The notes beneath the pieces were generated by a model, which saw nothing but the letters and a program-made list of their open reading frames with translations, was not told where the DNA came from and did not search any database. From positions 186,001 through 250,000 of the forward strand of contig CWGI01000001.1 in the NCBI GenBank assembly GCA_001179805.1: a stretch of 64,000 nucleotides of DNA, written 5' to 3'. Source of the DNA: Candidatus Hepatoplasma crinochetorum (GTDB taxonomy: Bacteria > Bacillota_I > Bacilli_A > Mycoplasmatales > Hepatoplasmataceae). A program made the translations under genes and the position numbers. Every line of letters starts with the position of its first letter. Position 1 is the first letter of the stretch. This document shows positions 27,459-38,493 of the stretch, piece after piece.

Positions 27459-28475
27459 TTAATTATACATTTTTTCAATCCCTTTATAATACTTTGCATT
27501 TTGTCCGGATTTTATAAATTTAACAAGATTTTCTTTGTTTTGAGATCAATAAATTTTCGAATAATTGATAAAATTTTTGTCAATATAACTAACTTTAATA
27601 TCCGGAATTTTTTGTTCAGGAGAATAACGAAAATAATTTTCCCTTAATAAAATAGAAGCACAAAAACTATCAAAGTTTTGATTTACAAGTAAAGATGAAG
27701 AAAAAAGGGATGAAAATTGATTATTTCTCATACTATCAAAATTAATTATTTTTTTGATTTCAAATTCAAGGTTTTCAATATAATTTTGTCCAAATGAAAG
27801 AACTTCAATATCTTCAATCTTAATTTTTAAATCACCCAACGCAAGAATTACACCGACCATTACAGGATTATTGGCTCACAATCCTCCATCAGCAAAATAA
27901 TCTTCTGTAAAAGATGATTTAATTGGCTCAAAATAAAAAGGAGCCGCGCTTGAAGCATAAATTGCATTTCTTACTAATTCTTTTCGATGTTTTTGATTTA
28001 CACTTTCAAATTGTTTAGAAGCAAACATAACCGGTTTACCATTACTTACGTTTGAAGCGCAAAAAACAAAACTTTTTTTCACTTTTTTTTCAAAGTCATC
28101 AAAATTAAGATCACCTAATTCTTCATCCAAAGTTTTTTTAAATTCTCCTGAATCAAATTGAGGAAAAAAAGGTTTTCTTGTCTGTGATAAAATATCTAAT
28201 CTTTTAGAAAAAATTCGATTAGGAATCTGTTCATATTCTTGATGATACTTTTCAATATCTAATTTAAGTAAAATTAAAATTGCAATAATTGCCCCTGTTG
28301 ATGTACCGACTATCATATCAAAATAATCATATAAATCAATTTTATATTCATCCATTAATTTCTTAATCGCATGAATTGTAAAAAAACCCTTTACTCCTCC
28401 CCCATCGATCGCAAGAATACGAAATTTCTTCGAAATTTTAATATTTCTATTTATATTTTCTTCATTATTATTCAT
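27459..28475 (-). CDS. Patatin-like phospholipase
   Basis: A 338-residue protein with the oxyanion-hole motif DGGGVKG at about residue 24, the nucleophile elbow GTSTG, and the second catalytic element DGG with the Asp near residue 197, i.e. the Ser-Asp dyad of patatins. These enzymes release fatty acids from phospholipids or lysophospholipids. No signal peptide is seen, so it should act at the inner face of the membrane unless exported otherwise. Its start overlaps the end of aspS by 8 bases. One TGA codon is Trp. Confidence 0.9.
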
Positions 28476-30192
28476 TTTTAAGATCCTCTTCCTTTATTTT
28501 TGTTGGTCCACCCATCATTTCATCTGTTCCTTTAGAAGATTTAGGAAAAGGAATTACTTCTTTTATGCTATCGATTTTTAACATAACCGCTAGTAAACGA
28601 TCAAGTCCTAAGGCAATTCCTCCATGGTTTGGTACACCATAGTTTTGAGCTTCTAATAGAAAAGAAAAATCATTTTTAATCTCTTCTTCATTTAAATCTA
28701 AAAGTTTAAAAACTTTAGTTTGAATTAAAGGATCTGTAATTCGCATCGCTCCCCCACCAATTTCAATCCCATTTAAAACAATATCATAGGCTTCTGAATT
28801 TAATTTAAGTAATTCCTTTTTATTTTTACCCTCTAATTTTAAAAATTTATTTAATTCACTTTTTTTAGGAGCTGTAAAGGGATTATGCATTGGACTTAAT
28901 TTTGAATCTTTAAGTAATTCAAATAAAGGAAAATTTTCAACTCATAAAAATGAAAATTGTTCTTTTTTCATTAATTTATTTTCGTTTGCTATTATAATTC
29001 TCAATTTTCCTGCAATTTCTTTTGCTATTAAATCATCATTTTCAATAATTAAAATTGAAAATTGTTCTTCTTTTAAGATATTTAATTTTTGCTTATTTAA
29101 AAAATTTAAAATATTAATTTGATTTATATTTTTTAAATTTGAATTTACTATCTTTTCTTTTTCAAAATTAAAAAAATAAAAATTTGTTTTTATTTCTTCT
29201 TTTTTAAAATAATCTTTAATTTTTTTTTCATTAATAAATTTAGGAGAAATTAAAGCGAATAATGATTTATTTTTTTCTAAATTAAGTTTTAATTGATCTT
29301 TCAAGGGATTAAAATTGTAAATTTGTCCTTCATATCTTAAATCTGGTTTATCTGTTCCAAAATTATCAATTGCTTCTTGATATTTTAATCTTTGAAAAGG
29401 AATTTTTAATTCAATATCTAAAAGATTTTTGAATAAAAGGAATAATAATTTTTCGATTATTTTTTTAATTTCTTTTTTTGTTGTAAAGGCTTTTTCAAGA
29501 TCTAATTGCGTAAATTCAAGTTGTCGATCTTTTCTTAAATCCTCATCACGATAACATTTCGCTATTTGATAATATTTATCAATACCCCCATACATTAATA
29601 ATTGCTTATAAATTTGAGGTGATTGTGCAAGTCCATATTCATAACCAAGATGATTTTTTGATAAAACTTTAAATTCGCTCGCCCCACCAAAAGTTATCTT
29701 TGTAATTGTCGGTGTTTCAACTTCGATAAAATTTAATTTATCAAAATAATTACGGATTATTTTATTAAAATTAGAGCGAAATTTGATAATTTTATAGATA
29801 TTTTCTCTTCTAAAATCAAGATAACGATATCGCATTCTCAAAGCTTCTAATCCATCAGTCTGATTTGCAATAATAAAAGGTAATATTTTTGCTTTGCTAA
29901 TAAGTTCAAGATCAGAGGCAATTAATTCAATCGATCCTGTTGATAAGTTTTTATTAATATTTTTGCGCTTTTTAATGATTCCTTTTACTAAAATTACATC
30001 TTCTTTTGTTAATTTTTTAGCTATTTGATAAATTTTTTGATTTTGATTAGTAATTACAATCTGAATGATTTTTTCTGAATTTCTTAAATCTAAAAAAATT
30101 AAATCACCTAATTTACGAATCTTGGCAACTCAACCAGATAATTTAACCTTCTTGTCAATTGATTTTTCGGTTAGATTAAAATTATTATTCAT
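28468..30192 (-). CDS. aspS: Aspartyl-tRNA synthetase
   Basis: A 574-residue class II synthetase. It has an OB-fold anticodon-binding N-terminus, motif 2 CYRDEDLRKDRQLEFTQLD, an insertion domain, the flipping region NEEEIKNDFSFLLEAQNYG and motif 3 GGIALGLDRLL. Length is typical. It charges tRNA-Asp; whether it also charges tRNA-Asn cannot be told here. It starts 17 bases after the DJ-1 gene and overlaps the patatin gene by 8 bases. Confidence 0.95.
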
Positions 30193-30209
30193 AATAACAA
30201 TTATATTTT

Positions 30210-30770
30210 TTAATTAAAAAAAGTTACTAATTTGTCTGCAAATTTAACGGCTGTTTTAAAATCAAGTCCAGTCATAATATTATTATCAATAACAACGGAG
30301 CAATCTTGGTCTGCTTTACAACTTAAGTTTTTAATTTTTGCTCCATTTGCTATTAGAATGCTTTGATATTTTTTCGCAGGATAACAAATTGCATATTTAT
30401 CTTTTAAATAACCTCTTTTTGCTAAAAGAACTGGAGCCGCACAGATCGCTCCTATTTTTTTATTTTTAGTAATAAAATGTTCGATTATTTTTGAAGTATA
30501 TTCTGATTTATCAAGTCTTCAAACATTTCCATCCCCTCCAGGAATCATTAGATGATCATAATTATCTAATTTAGGAGTGATTGATTCCAAGGTTTCTTTT
30601 ACCATTACATTCAATCCACAAGCAGATGTAACATATTTTTTGCCTTCTTGTAAAAGATAAGCAACATCAACATTAAATCCTCATCTTTGTAAAATATCAA
30701 AAGATGCTGTGAATTCTAAATCCTCATAGCCATCAGCGGCAATTATTAAAATGCGATTATTTTTACTCAT
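30210..30770 (-). CDS. DJ-1/PfpI family protein
   Basis: A 186-residue protein of the DJ-1/PfpI fold: an N-terminal LIIAADGYEDLEF with the conserved Glu, MIPGGDGNVW, and the nucleophile elbow IGAICAAPVLLA with the reactive Cys. Family members act as deglycases, glyoxalases or peptidases; the specific activity cannot be read from the sequence. Its ATG overlaps the end of the upstream 63-residue gene by 8 bases. Confidence 0.88.
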
Positions 30771-30954
30771 TTCGATCCTTTTCATTTAAATCTTTTTCAA
30801 GATATTTTTTTTCGTCTTCTTTAATTTGTTTTTTTTGTGATTTTTTTACGATGAAATTAAATAAAAGATAAAAGAAGATAAATATAACGATAAAAATTGC
30901 TAATGCAATTATTATATAAACTGCAGGGTTAATACTTTGATATTTTCTTCTCAT
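30763..30954 (-). CDS. Small single-span membrane protein
   Basis: A 63-residue protein: short N-terminus, a strongly hydrophobic helix (about residues 10-37, PAVYIIIALAIFIVIFIFF) and a charged Lys/Glu tail. The ATG overlaps the preceding stop as TAATG and the 3' end overlaps the DJ-1 gene, so it is translationally coupled on both sides. No family recognised. Confidence 0.65.
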   Translation of the reverse strand: MRRKYQSINPAVYIIIALAIFIVIFIFFYLLFNFIVKKSQKKQIKEDEKKYLEKDLNEKDRNE

Positions 30955-31310
30955 TATTGTTTTTTATTTTTTTGATCTTCATCTAGTTGATTTTGCTGTA
31001 CTTTTTGAATTTGCTTTATCTCTTCTGGTGTTAATTTCATTGAAGCATTTACTAAATTAGCATGAAATTTGATAACTGCACTTTCAGCTTTATCAATCTC
31101 TTCTTTGCTTTCATCTTTTGGCTTAACTGAAAAAACACGATAATATGCTTCATCATAATTCATTAAAATCTTAACTTCAAAAGTCTTTAAATCAGCACGA
31201 ATTTCTCTAATTTGATCATAACTAAAAAGCTGTGCCGCAATCTCAACATCTCCCTTTGCTAATAATATCAAAGAATGCTTAGACATAAATATTCTTCTAA
31301 AATTTTCCAT
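30954..31310 (-). CDS. Hypothetical protein
   Basis: A 118-residue soluble protein with a charged, helical C-terminus ending in Gln/Lys-rich KVQQNQLDEDQKNKKQ. TAATG overlaps join it to hisS upstream and to the 63-residue membrane protein downstream. No motif recognised; a second ATG eight codons in is a possible alternative start. Confidence 0.65.
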   Translation of the reverse strand: MENFRRIFMSKHSLILLAKGDVEIAAQLFSYDQIREIRADLKTFEVKILMNYDEAYYRVFSVKPKDESKEEIDKAESAVIKFHANLVNASMKLTPEEIKQIQKVQQNQLDEDQKNKKQ

Positions 31311-32572
31311 TATAATTTATCAATTGATATTTCCTTTTCTGTTTTTGATTTAATATCTTTCAATACAATTTTATTATTTTTTATCTCTTTCCCAACAATT
31401 ATTACAAAATCAAAATTACTTTTTATAGCTTGCAATAACTTTTTATTAAATTTTTGGTCATTAAAATTAAAATAGATATTTTTATCTTTATTTCTTAAAA
31501 ATTCAGTAATTTGATACGCTTCTTCAATATATTGGTTGCTAACAGGTATTACTGAATAATAAATATTTTTTTGATAATTTTTATCTATATAATCACTTGC
31601 GGAGAGAATTAATCTTTCAATTCCTAATGCAAAACCAATCGCTTTTGCATTTTTTGTTTGATCTAAATCATTTACAAGATAATCATATCTCCCTCCACCG
31701 ATTATTGTTTTTTGTGTTCCGAGAGAATTTTTATCAGCTTCAAAGAACTCAAAAACTAAATCATTATAATAATCCAATCCACGCACTAAAAAAGGATTAA
31801 TTTTATAATTTATTTTTTTTGCCTTTAGATGATTTTCAATATTATTAAGATTATCTTTTTCTTTTTGATCAAGATAATCAATAATCTTGGGTGCATCTTT
31901 TAAAAGTAAAATATCATTTTGATTTTTTGTATCTAAAATTCTTAAAATATTTTTTTCAAAGCGAACTTTAGAATCAATTGATAATTGATCTTTTACTTTT
32001 GTAAGATATTTCTTTAAATCTTTAATATAATTTTTTCTTGTTTTTAATGAACCGATTGAATTTAATTCTAAACAATAATTATTTATTTTAAATTGCTTTA
32101 AAATAGAAATCGCAAAATCTAAAATTTCATAATCTGCATAGATAGAATCAGCATTAATAAATTCTACCCCAAATTGAATAAATTCACGCTGTCTTCCTTT
32201 CTGTGGTCGTTCATAACGAAACATATTTTCTAAATAATAAAAACGTAAATCATTCTTATTTGTATCGAGTAATTTGTTTTCTAAAATTAAACGCATCGTT
32301 GATGCTGTTCCTTCTGGTCTAAGAACAATATCACGTCCCTTTCGATCTAAAAAATGATACATTTCCTTATTTACAATATCAGTCTCTTTTCCAACCGTTT
32401 TTTGAAATAAATTCTTATATTCAAATATCGGAAATTTGATCGGTTTAAAAAAGTAATTAGTTGCTAACTTTTCTAATTTTTCTTCGACAAATTTAAGTTT
32501 TAATCCCTCTTCTAAATAATAATCTCTTGTTCCCTTAATTTTTTGGTAGGCAAATTTTTTCATATTAATCAT
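31310..32572 (-). CDS. hisS: Histidyl-tRNA synthetase
   Basis: A 420-residue class II synthetase: KGTRDY near the N-terminus, class II motif 2 FRYERPQKGRQREFIQFG, His-specific LVRGLDYYNDLVFEF and GGGRYD, and a C-terminal anticodon-binding domain. Two starts are possible, ATG at 32572 or ATG three codons later; AAGGA sits 4 and 13 bases before them. It overlaps the end of secDF by 8 bases. Confidence 0.95.
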   Translation of the reverse strand: MINMKKFAYQKIKGTRDYYLEEGLKLKFVEEKLEKLATNYFFKPIKFPIFEYKNLFQKTVGKETDIVNKEMYHFLDRKGRDIVLRPEGTASTMRLILENKLLDTNKNDLRFYYLENMFRYERPQKGRQREFIQFGVEFINADSIYADYEILDFAISILKQFKINNYCLELNSIGSLKTRKNYIKDLKKYLTKVKDQLSIDSKVRFEKNILRILDTKNQNDILLLKDAPKIIDYLDQKEKDNLNNIENHLKAKKINYKINPFLVRGLDYYNDLVFEFFEADKNSLGTQKTIIGGGRYDYLVNDLDQTKNAKAIGFALGIERLILSASDYIDKNYQKNIYYSVIPVSNQYIEEAYQITEFLRNKDKNIYFNFNDQKFNKKLLQAIKSNFDFVIIVGKEIKNNKIVLKDIKSKTEKEISIDKL

Positions 32573-35500
32573 TTATTCCTTCAATTATTTCCTCGATCAC
32601 AACATCCTCTTGTTTTGATAATATATGATCTTTATCTTTTCTTCTTTTTTTACTAATTTTAAATCTTCGATCTAATTTGATAACAATTGTAGGAAAAACA
32701 AAAATAGTAGTGAAAATTTCGATAATTATAAATATTGAAATATAAACAAATCCAATTAAGCAAATTTTACCAAAAATAATCATCGCAAAGATTGAAAAGA
32801 TAAAATTTAAAAAGACTGATTTAAATAAAAATAAAGTAAAATTTTCCCTAAATTGAAATTCTTGGTTTTGATCTTTTTTGATCAGTATTAATTTTGTAAA
32901 TAAGCTTGTAAAAATTGAAATTAAAATCACAAAAGCAATCATATTTGAAAAAGGTGTAAATAAAAGTAATGTAAATGTAAGAGTAAAAATAACCTCCAAT
33001 AAAGTTGTTGCTAGTACTGCAAATGTAACAGCAAAACGATACATTATAGATCCAAAAAATAAAATTGCAATAAAGATAATCAAAATTGAAATAAAGATAT
33101 CTAAGGTGTGATAATTTAATGTCGTATTAGAAAGATTAGAAACGAAATAATCAGTAATATTTGTTAAATTAAAATAAATTGGTGGCGCACTAATATTACT
33201 ATCATTTAAGTCTAAAGCATAAGCATAATTATCATAAGTATCACGGTAATAATCTCTTCAATTTTGATCACTGATTGAGATTGAAGATGTTGGAATTAAT
33301 TGATAATAATAATCATAATCATAATAATAAGGGGAATTTTGTAATTGATCAAAATAAGCGTATTTTAAATTATAATCTTCATCATTTGTATTATATTGAT
33401 TTTGATAGAGATCGTTATTGATATCAATAAACATATCTGCTGTAATTTCTGTTTCAGAATAAACTGAAATTCCATATGTAAATTGATAATCATAATTAAC
33501 GATTGTACTTACTTGATTTTCATCAGGTTTATAAGTTTCTTGATAAATTAATTTATCATATCGAATTATTTGATAATGATCAATATTTACATCATTTTCT
33601 TTTAGTACATTTAAAATATCATTAATATTTTGTTTTATTTCTTCAAGATGGCCTATTTGATTCTGTGGATCTTGGAGACGCTCATCACCCGTAATTATTT
33701 GATCATCTAAGCTATCATAACTTGAATATGTATCTTTAGTTGAGGTTTGGTATGTTTTTACAATATCATAACGATAAAGTGAATCATTTAGAAAATTTTT
33801 GTTTATTCCACTACCATTTTGGTAATAATTTAAAGCAAAAACAGCCCCAAACAAGACAGAACTAAAAATTGTAATAATAAAAATAAATTTAAAATTATTA
33901 TTATTCCGTTCTTTAAGTAAATTTTTATTGTCAAATAATTTTTTATTGTTAAATAATCGATCTTGGTTTAACCCGACAAAATAATTTCAATATTTATCAC
34001 TATCTTTAAATGTAAAATTTGTAAAATTTGTCGCCAAATCAATGACAAAAAAAAGGAAAAGTAAAATAAGATAATTTATCAATAAGAAAAAAACAATTCC
34101 AAAAATTAAAAAATAAACAAAAATTTGAATTTCAATCGGAAGAAAAAATCCACCTATTAAAAAAGAGATTAAAATTACAAATAATGAGGGTAAAAAAGAA
34201 ACAGAAAAATCTTTAAAAATATTTTTATATTTTGTCTTTGCATTCCATAATTTATTATCAATATCTTTATATTTTTTTAACGCATAAAAAGTAAAAAAAC
34301 TCGTAATAAAAGTTATTAAAAATAAAGCAAATAATAGTGCGAACGATATTGGAAGGGCAAATAAGTAAATAAAATAACTAAAAAGTAATCCAAAAAGAAG
34401 ATTATTCGATGTTGCAATTAATCCTAATAAACCAAATCAGAAAACAAAAAAGAAACCGACCAATATAATAAAGGCGATAAATAATCAAAATACTCAACTT
34501 AAATCTTTTATTGAATTACTGTTGTCAACAAGATTATAATTTTCAATACTTAAATCAAAATACTGTGCGGTATCAGAAAAATTAATTCTTCTTACAATAT
34601 TATTAGCTTTTGCTACACTAAAATCACCCGTAATTGCAAAATAATCATTATAGACACTTGTATTTTGATTTGAAATTTCACTGATCGTAACAAAATAAGG
34701 TTCAGCAATTTTCTTTGTAACTTCATCTGTTAAATTACCTTCATCATCTGTATGTGTATATGTATAGACATTTACTTGCGTTTGTTCTCCCGTTGGATCA
34801 TAATCTACAGGAACATAATCAAAAATACCATTATCTGTTCCTTTTAGTAAAATATTTTCTAATTGATTATAATCAAATCATACAGTTCAATAATTTGAAT
34901 TAGGATCAGATGAGGTTGCAGCTTCTGATTGTTGTTGATATCAAGTTAAAGCATCACGAAAAATCGTCGGATCTTTAGGATAAATTTTAACATAGGGATT
35001 ACCTTTATAATAATCAACTTCTGCTTTATCAATTAAATTTCCCTGTGAATTTGAAACACTTGCATTAACACTTGAATCATCGGTTGTAACAGCAGGGGCG
35101 ACAAATTCAGTTCCATTGGGAAATAATAATTCACCATTATAACTACGAAATTCTAAATAACTTTGATTGATAAGAGTCGCTTGTAAATAGATAATTTCTT
35201 CAAGCAAAGCCTCTTGTGCTGGATCAGAAAATGGTTTATTTATAAGATCATCCCCATAATTACCATTTTGAATTGAAATTATGGGAATATCAATTAAAAT
35301 CGTATCGTTATCAACAATATAAACTTGACTATTATAATAATTTTCATCTTCAGATAATTGCTGATTAAAATAATCAGCTAATTTATTAATTTCTTCTTTT
35401 TGATTAATTTGTTGATCTTTTCAATCGACGCTTATCTCAAATTGATAATAATTTTTAAAATTATTTCCAATCTGATAATCATTTGGATTATTAAAATTCA

Positions 35501-35633
35501 ATAAACCAAAAGTAGAACCTATTAAAATTAATATAAAAAAGAAAGCAGAAAAAAATGCTGTAATTATTTTTCCTCTTTCTTTTTTATCTTTATTAAAATT
35601 TTTTTGTTCTGCTTTTTTTGATTTATTTTCCAC
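32565..35633 (-). CDS. secDF: SecDF-type protein translocase subunit, divergent
   Basis: A 1022-residue membrane protein in one frame, with TGA as Trp at several sites. It has an N-terminal membrane helix, a large external domain containing the SecD-type element FAITGDFSVAKANNIVRRI near residue 340, a block of hydrophobic segments (about 375-560), another helix, a second external domain of about 230 residues very rich in Tyr, Asp, Asn and Gln, and a final block of hydrophobic segments. That D-then-F duplicated layout is SecDF, which aids secretion using the proton motive force. The start appears to be GTG at 35631-35633; no ATG precedes the first helix. A CTCTTT-AA-AAAGAG palindrome lies 17-30 bases upstream. 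Confidence 0.8.
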
Positions 35634-35700
35634 AACTTTAAAGATAAAACTCTTTAAAAAGAGATTTATTAATACTTATATTATAAATAAATTTTTAAAT

Positions 35701-36654
35701 TTATTTTATTGCCTCAAATGCCTTTTCTGTTGTTTTTTTTAATATTGAAACAGATTTTTTAAATTGCATTAATTCTTCTTTTGCAAGCGGAAATTGATAA
35801 GTTTTAATAATTCCCTTTCTTCCTATAATTGAAGGAATTCCTGCATAAATTCCTTTTTCCCCATATTCACCATTTAAAAGTGAACCAACAGAAAATACTT
35901 TTTTTTCATCACGTAAAATTGATTGTGAAATTTCTGAAAGAACAGCCCCAATTCCATAAAAAGTGGCTCTTTTTCTATTGATAATTTCATATGCTTTCAT
36001 ATAAACATATTTATGAATCTCGGCTTTTTTTGCAGCATCAATTTTATTAATAGAATAATATTCTTTTAAAGGAATCCCATTTAAAGTTGCATTCTCAATT
36101 GTTGAAACAGATGAATCACCATGTTCACCCATTACAAACATATTTAATTCTTTTGCATTAACATTAAATATTTTGGCAAACTCAATTTTTAATCTATTTG
36201 TATCTAATGTACAAGATGATGAAATAACTTTTTTAGGATCAAATTTTGTCACAAATTGATAGATAGTTGTCATTACATCAACTGGATTTGATGCGATTAA
36301 AGTAATTCCATCAAAATTTGTCTTTTTAACTTCTAATGCGATATTTTTCATAATTTTTGCATTATCAGCGACCATTTCTAAACGCGTTTCCCCGGGTTTT
36401 TGTGGACGCCCAGCAGTAATTATTAAAAGATCAGCATCTTTTAAAAGATCATATCCACCACTTTTTACTAAATAAGGATATGAAGATGATGGTGAAGCAT
36501 CTTCAAAATCCAATTGTTGTCCCTTTGCAGCTTCTTTATTTATATCGATGATTGCATATTCTTCTGCAATCCCTTTAGACATTGATCAATATAAAAAAGA
36601 AGTTCCAACTGCTCCTGCTCCGATTAGAGCGATTTTATTTGTTGTTTTTTTCAT
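35701..36654 (-). CDS. ldh: L-lactate dehydrogenase
   Basis: A 317-residue protein: Rossmann GAGAVG at the N-terminus, TAGRPQKPGETRLEM with the loop Arg, the substrate-binding DTNRLKIEFA and the catalytic His in MGEHGDSS, all diagnostic of L-LDH rather than malate dehydrogenase (Gln/Arg specificity loop PQKPGETR favours lactate). It regenerates NAD by reducing pyruvate. One TGA near the N-terminus is Trp. The palindrome at 36678-36700 lies between the likely -10 box and the start. The GGGAG upstream is about 17 bases away, further than usual. Confidence 0.95.
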
Positions 36655-36677
36655 AAATAAAATTTCTAAATTCTCCC

Positions 36678-36713
36678 TTCATTTATAATCTATAAATGAA
36701 ATTTATAATTATA
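36678..36713 (-). promoter_or_regulatory. ldh promoter with perfect palindrome
   Basis: TATAAT on the minus strand (36708-36713) is followed 7 bases downstream by a perfect inverted repeat, TTCATTTATA-ATC-TATAAATGAA (36678-36700). It would act either as a repressor operator at the transcription start or as a leader hairpin just before the GGGAG at 36672-36676. It does not match the Rex consensus (TTGTGA...TCACAA). Confidence 0.55.
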
Positions 36714-36784
36714 TTTTAAAATAAAAAGGCAATAAAATATAATTTATTGTTAAAAGATATAATTTTAATAATGAGTATTTAGTA

Positions 36785-37207
36785 ATGGCATTTAAAAAAA
36801 TTTACAACAATAAAACTCGGTATTATTTTTTCGTAAAAAATAAGGACACTGAAATTTATCTAACAAGAATAATTAATTTTCATGATTATAGAAAAAATTT
36901 AATTAAAATAAAGGAATTTCCTGCTAATTTTGGTTATTTTATTTTTAAACCAAAAGGATTTAATTCTTTCTTAATAAGCGAAAAACTTGATATTATTTTT
37001 ACAGATTGAGATAATAGAGTTTTTTATTTAGAAAAAAGCTTTAAAACAAATAGTTTTACAAAAGGATTTAAGAATGCTAAATTTATCTATATATTGCCCA
37101 AGAAAACGATTGAAAATTTTGATATCGCAAAAAATGATATTATCTCTCATCGAAGAATGTCCAATAAAAAATGAAGAAAAATTGAATTTAGAAAAATTAA
37201 TTATTAA
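36785..37207 (+). CDS. DUF192-like protein
   Basis: A 140-residue protein (TGA at 37007-37009 and one further TGA read as Trp). The order of elements, GYFIFKPKGFNSFLISEKLD, IIFTDWDNRVFYLEK, then KFIYILPKKTIENFDIAKND, follows the DUF192 pattern (an aromatic/hydrophobic strand, DIIFLD-like strand, then a YVLELP-like strand and a xIxxGD end), though identity is low. Function unknown in the family. TATAAT hexamers lie at 36738-36743 and 36758-36763. It is convergent with the first nucleoside kinase and the two 3' ends overlap by 4 bases. Confidence 0.55.
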
Positions 37208-37848
37208 ATTCTTTTTGAAATATATTTAATAATATTTTCGGTCACTTCATCGATTGTAAGATAATCAGTATCTAATTCAACATATTTTTTTGAATATTTA
37301 CGGAAAATATCTTTATTTGCTTTTTTAGAATAATAACGATAATAAAGATCTTGTCAATATTCTCGATCAAATTTTTTTTCTTCTGAACGATTTCTTTTTT
37401 GCATTCTCTCCATTATTACATCAAAAGAAGCACGAAGAACGATGAAAAAATCTGGTTTCTCGAATAAATTAATCTTATCAAGCATTGAATTGTAAACATT
37501 TTTATATGCTTCGTCCAATAATTTTGTTCTTCCTTTTTTGATAAGTTTTAGTTCAGAAAATATTTTATCTTCAATAAAATGTCGATCATAAATAATTATA
37601 ATATCCTTATGATCTTTGTATTTTTGTTCAATTTCAATAAATTGATGAAATCTTTCGAATAAAAAATCAAGTTGAGCAAGAAAATTTCAAGTTGAAAAAT
37701 TATTAAAATATAGATCAAAATAAGGAGAATAAACTAAAATTTCTCCCATTATAATTACTTTTTTGCCTTTTTTTTGATAATAATTTTTTAAATTATTAAC
37801 TGCTGTGCTTTTCCCAACTCCGGTTGTTCCACTGATAACTATTTTCAT
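37204..37848 (-). CDS. Deoxynucleoside kinase, third tandem copy
   Basis: A 214-residue kinase of the dCK/dGK family: P-loop GTTGVGKST at the N-terminus, the DRHFIED (DRS-like) motif at about residue 97 and the Arg-rich lid with RMQKRNRSEE. It phosphorylates deoxynucleosides for salvage, which mollicutes need because they lack de novo nucleotide synthesis; base specificity cannot be read here. It is the last of three adjacent paralogues. AAGGA precedes the ATG, which lies inside the preceding gene: the two coding regions overlap by 53 bases in different frames. Confidence 0.92.
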
Positions 37849-38482
37849 AAATATTTCCTTTCTCTATTATTTGTAAAATATCATTTAAAATTTTTTCTTT
37901 GCTTTGATCTGCATCTATTAAATAAAAGTAATCACTATTTTTTTTAAAATATTCTCTTATTTTTGAATCACTATAATATTTTTGATATAACTCTTTTCAA
38001 TATAAATTAAGTTTTGAATCTAATTCTGCTTTTCTTCCTCTTTTTTTAATACGATCTAATGTTATTTGAAAATCACTTATCAAAAGAAAAAGATAAATTT
38101 TTTTCTTTTGATAATTAATTTTTTCAAGAAACTGTTGATTAAGTTCTTTGTAGATATTAAAATTTAAAGTTGACATCGATTCTTTTACAAGATAAAGAGA
38201 TGAAAATACATAATCATCGAGGAAATGCCGATCATAAATATTTATGAAATCATTATCTTTATTTAAAAATACTCCTTTAAATCTCAATCTTAAAAAATCA
38301 ATTTGGGTAAGAAATGATCATTCCTCCTTATTTTGATAATAATAATCAATATAAGGATTTTCTTCCGTAATTTCTTTAATTAAATTAGTTTTTAATTTAT
38401 ATTCATTTTTTAACTTTAAATAAAGCATTTCAGAAATCGTTGATTTTCCAACACCAACAGTTCCACTTATTATGATATCCAT
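37796..38482 (-). CDS. Deoxynucleoside kinase, second tandem copy
   Basis: A 228-residue paralogue with P-loop GTVGVGKST, DRHFLDDYVF and a lid containing RIKKRGRKAE. It shares the YYYQNKEEWSFLTQIDFL-type segment with the first copy. Its C-terminus runs 53 bases into the next kinase gene in another frame, adding about 17 residues (ending WEKHSS) beyond what its relatives have, which suggests loss of an original stop codon. One TGA at 37997 is Trp. Confidence 0.92.
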
Positions 38483-38493
38483 ATTATTAATAA

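Noticed and set aside
35650-35663. Terminator between ldh and secDF
   Set aside because: The CTCTTT-AA-AAAGAG palindrome is short, has no G-C clamp or real loop, and lies just 17 bases before the secDF start, so it is not a convincing terminator.
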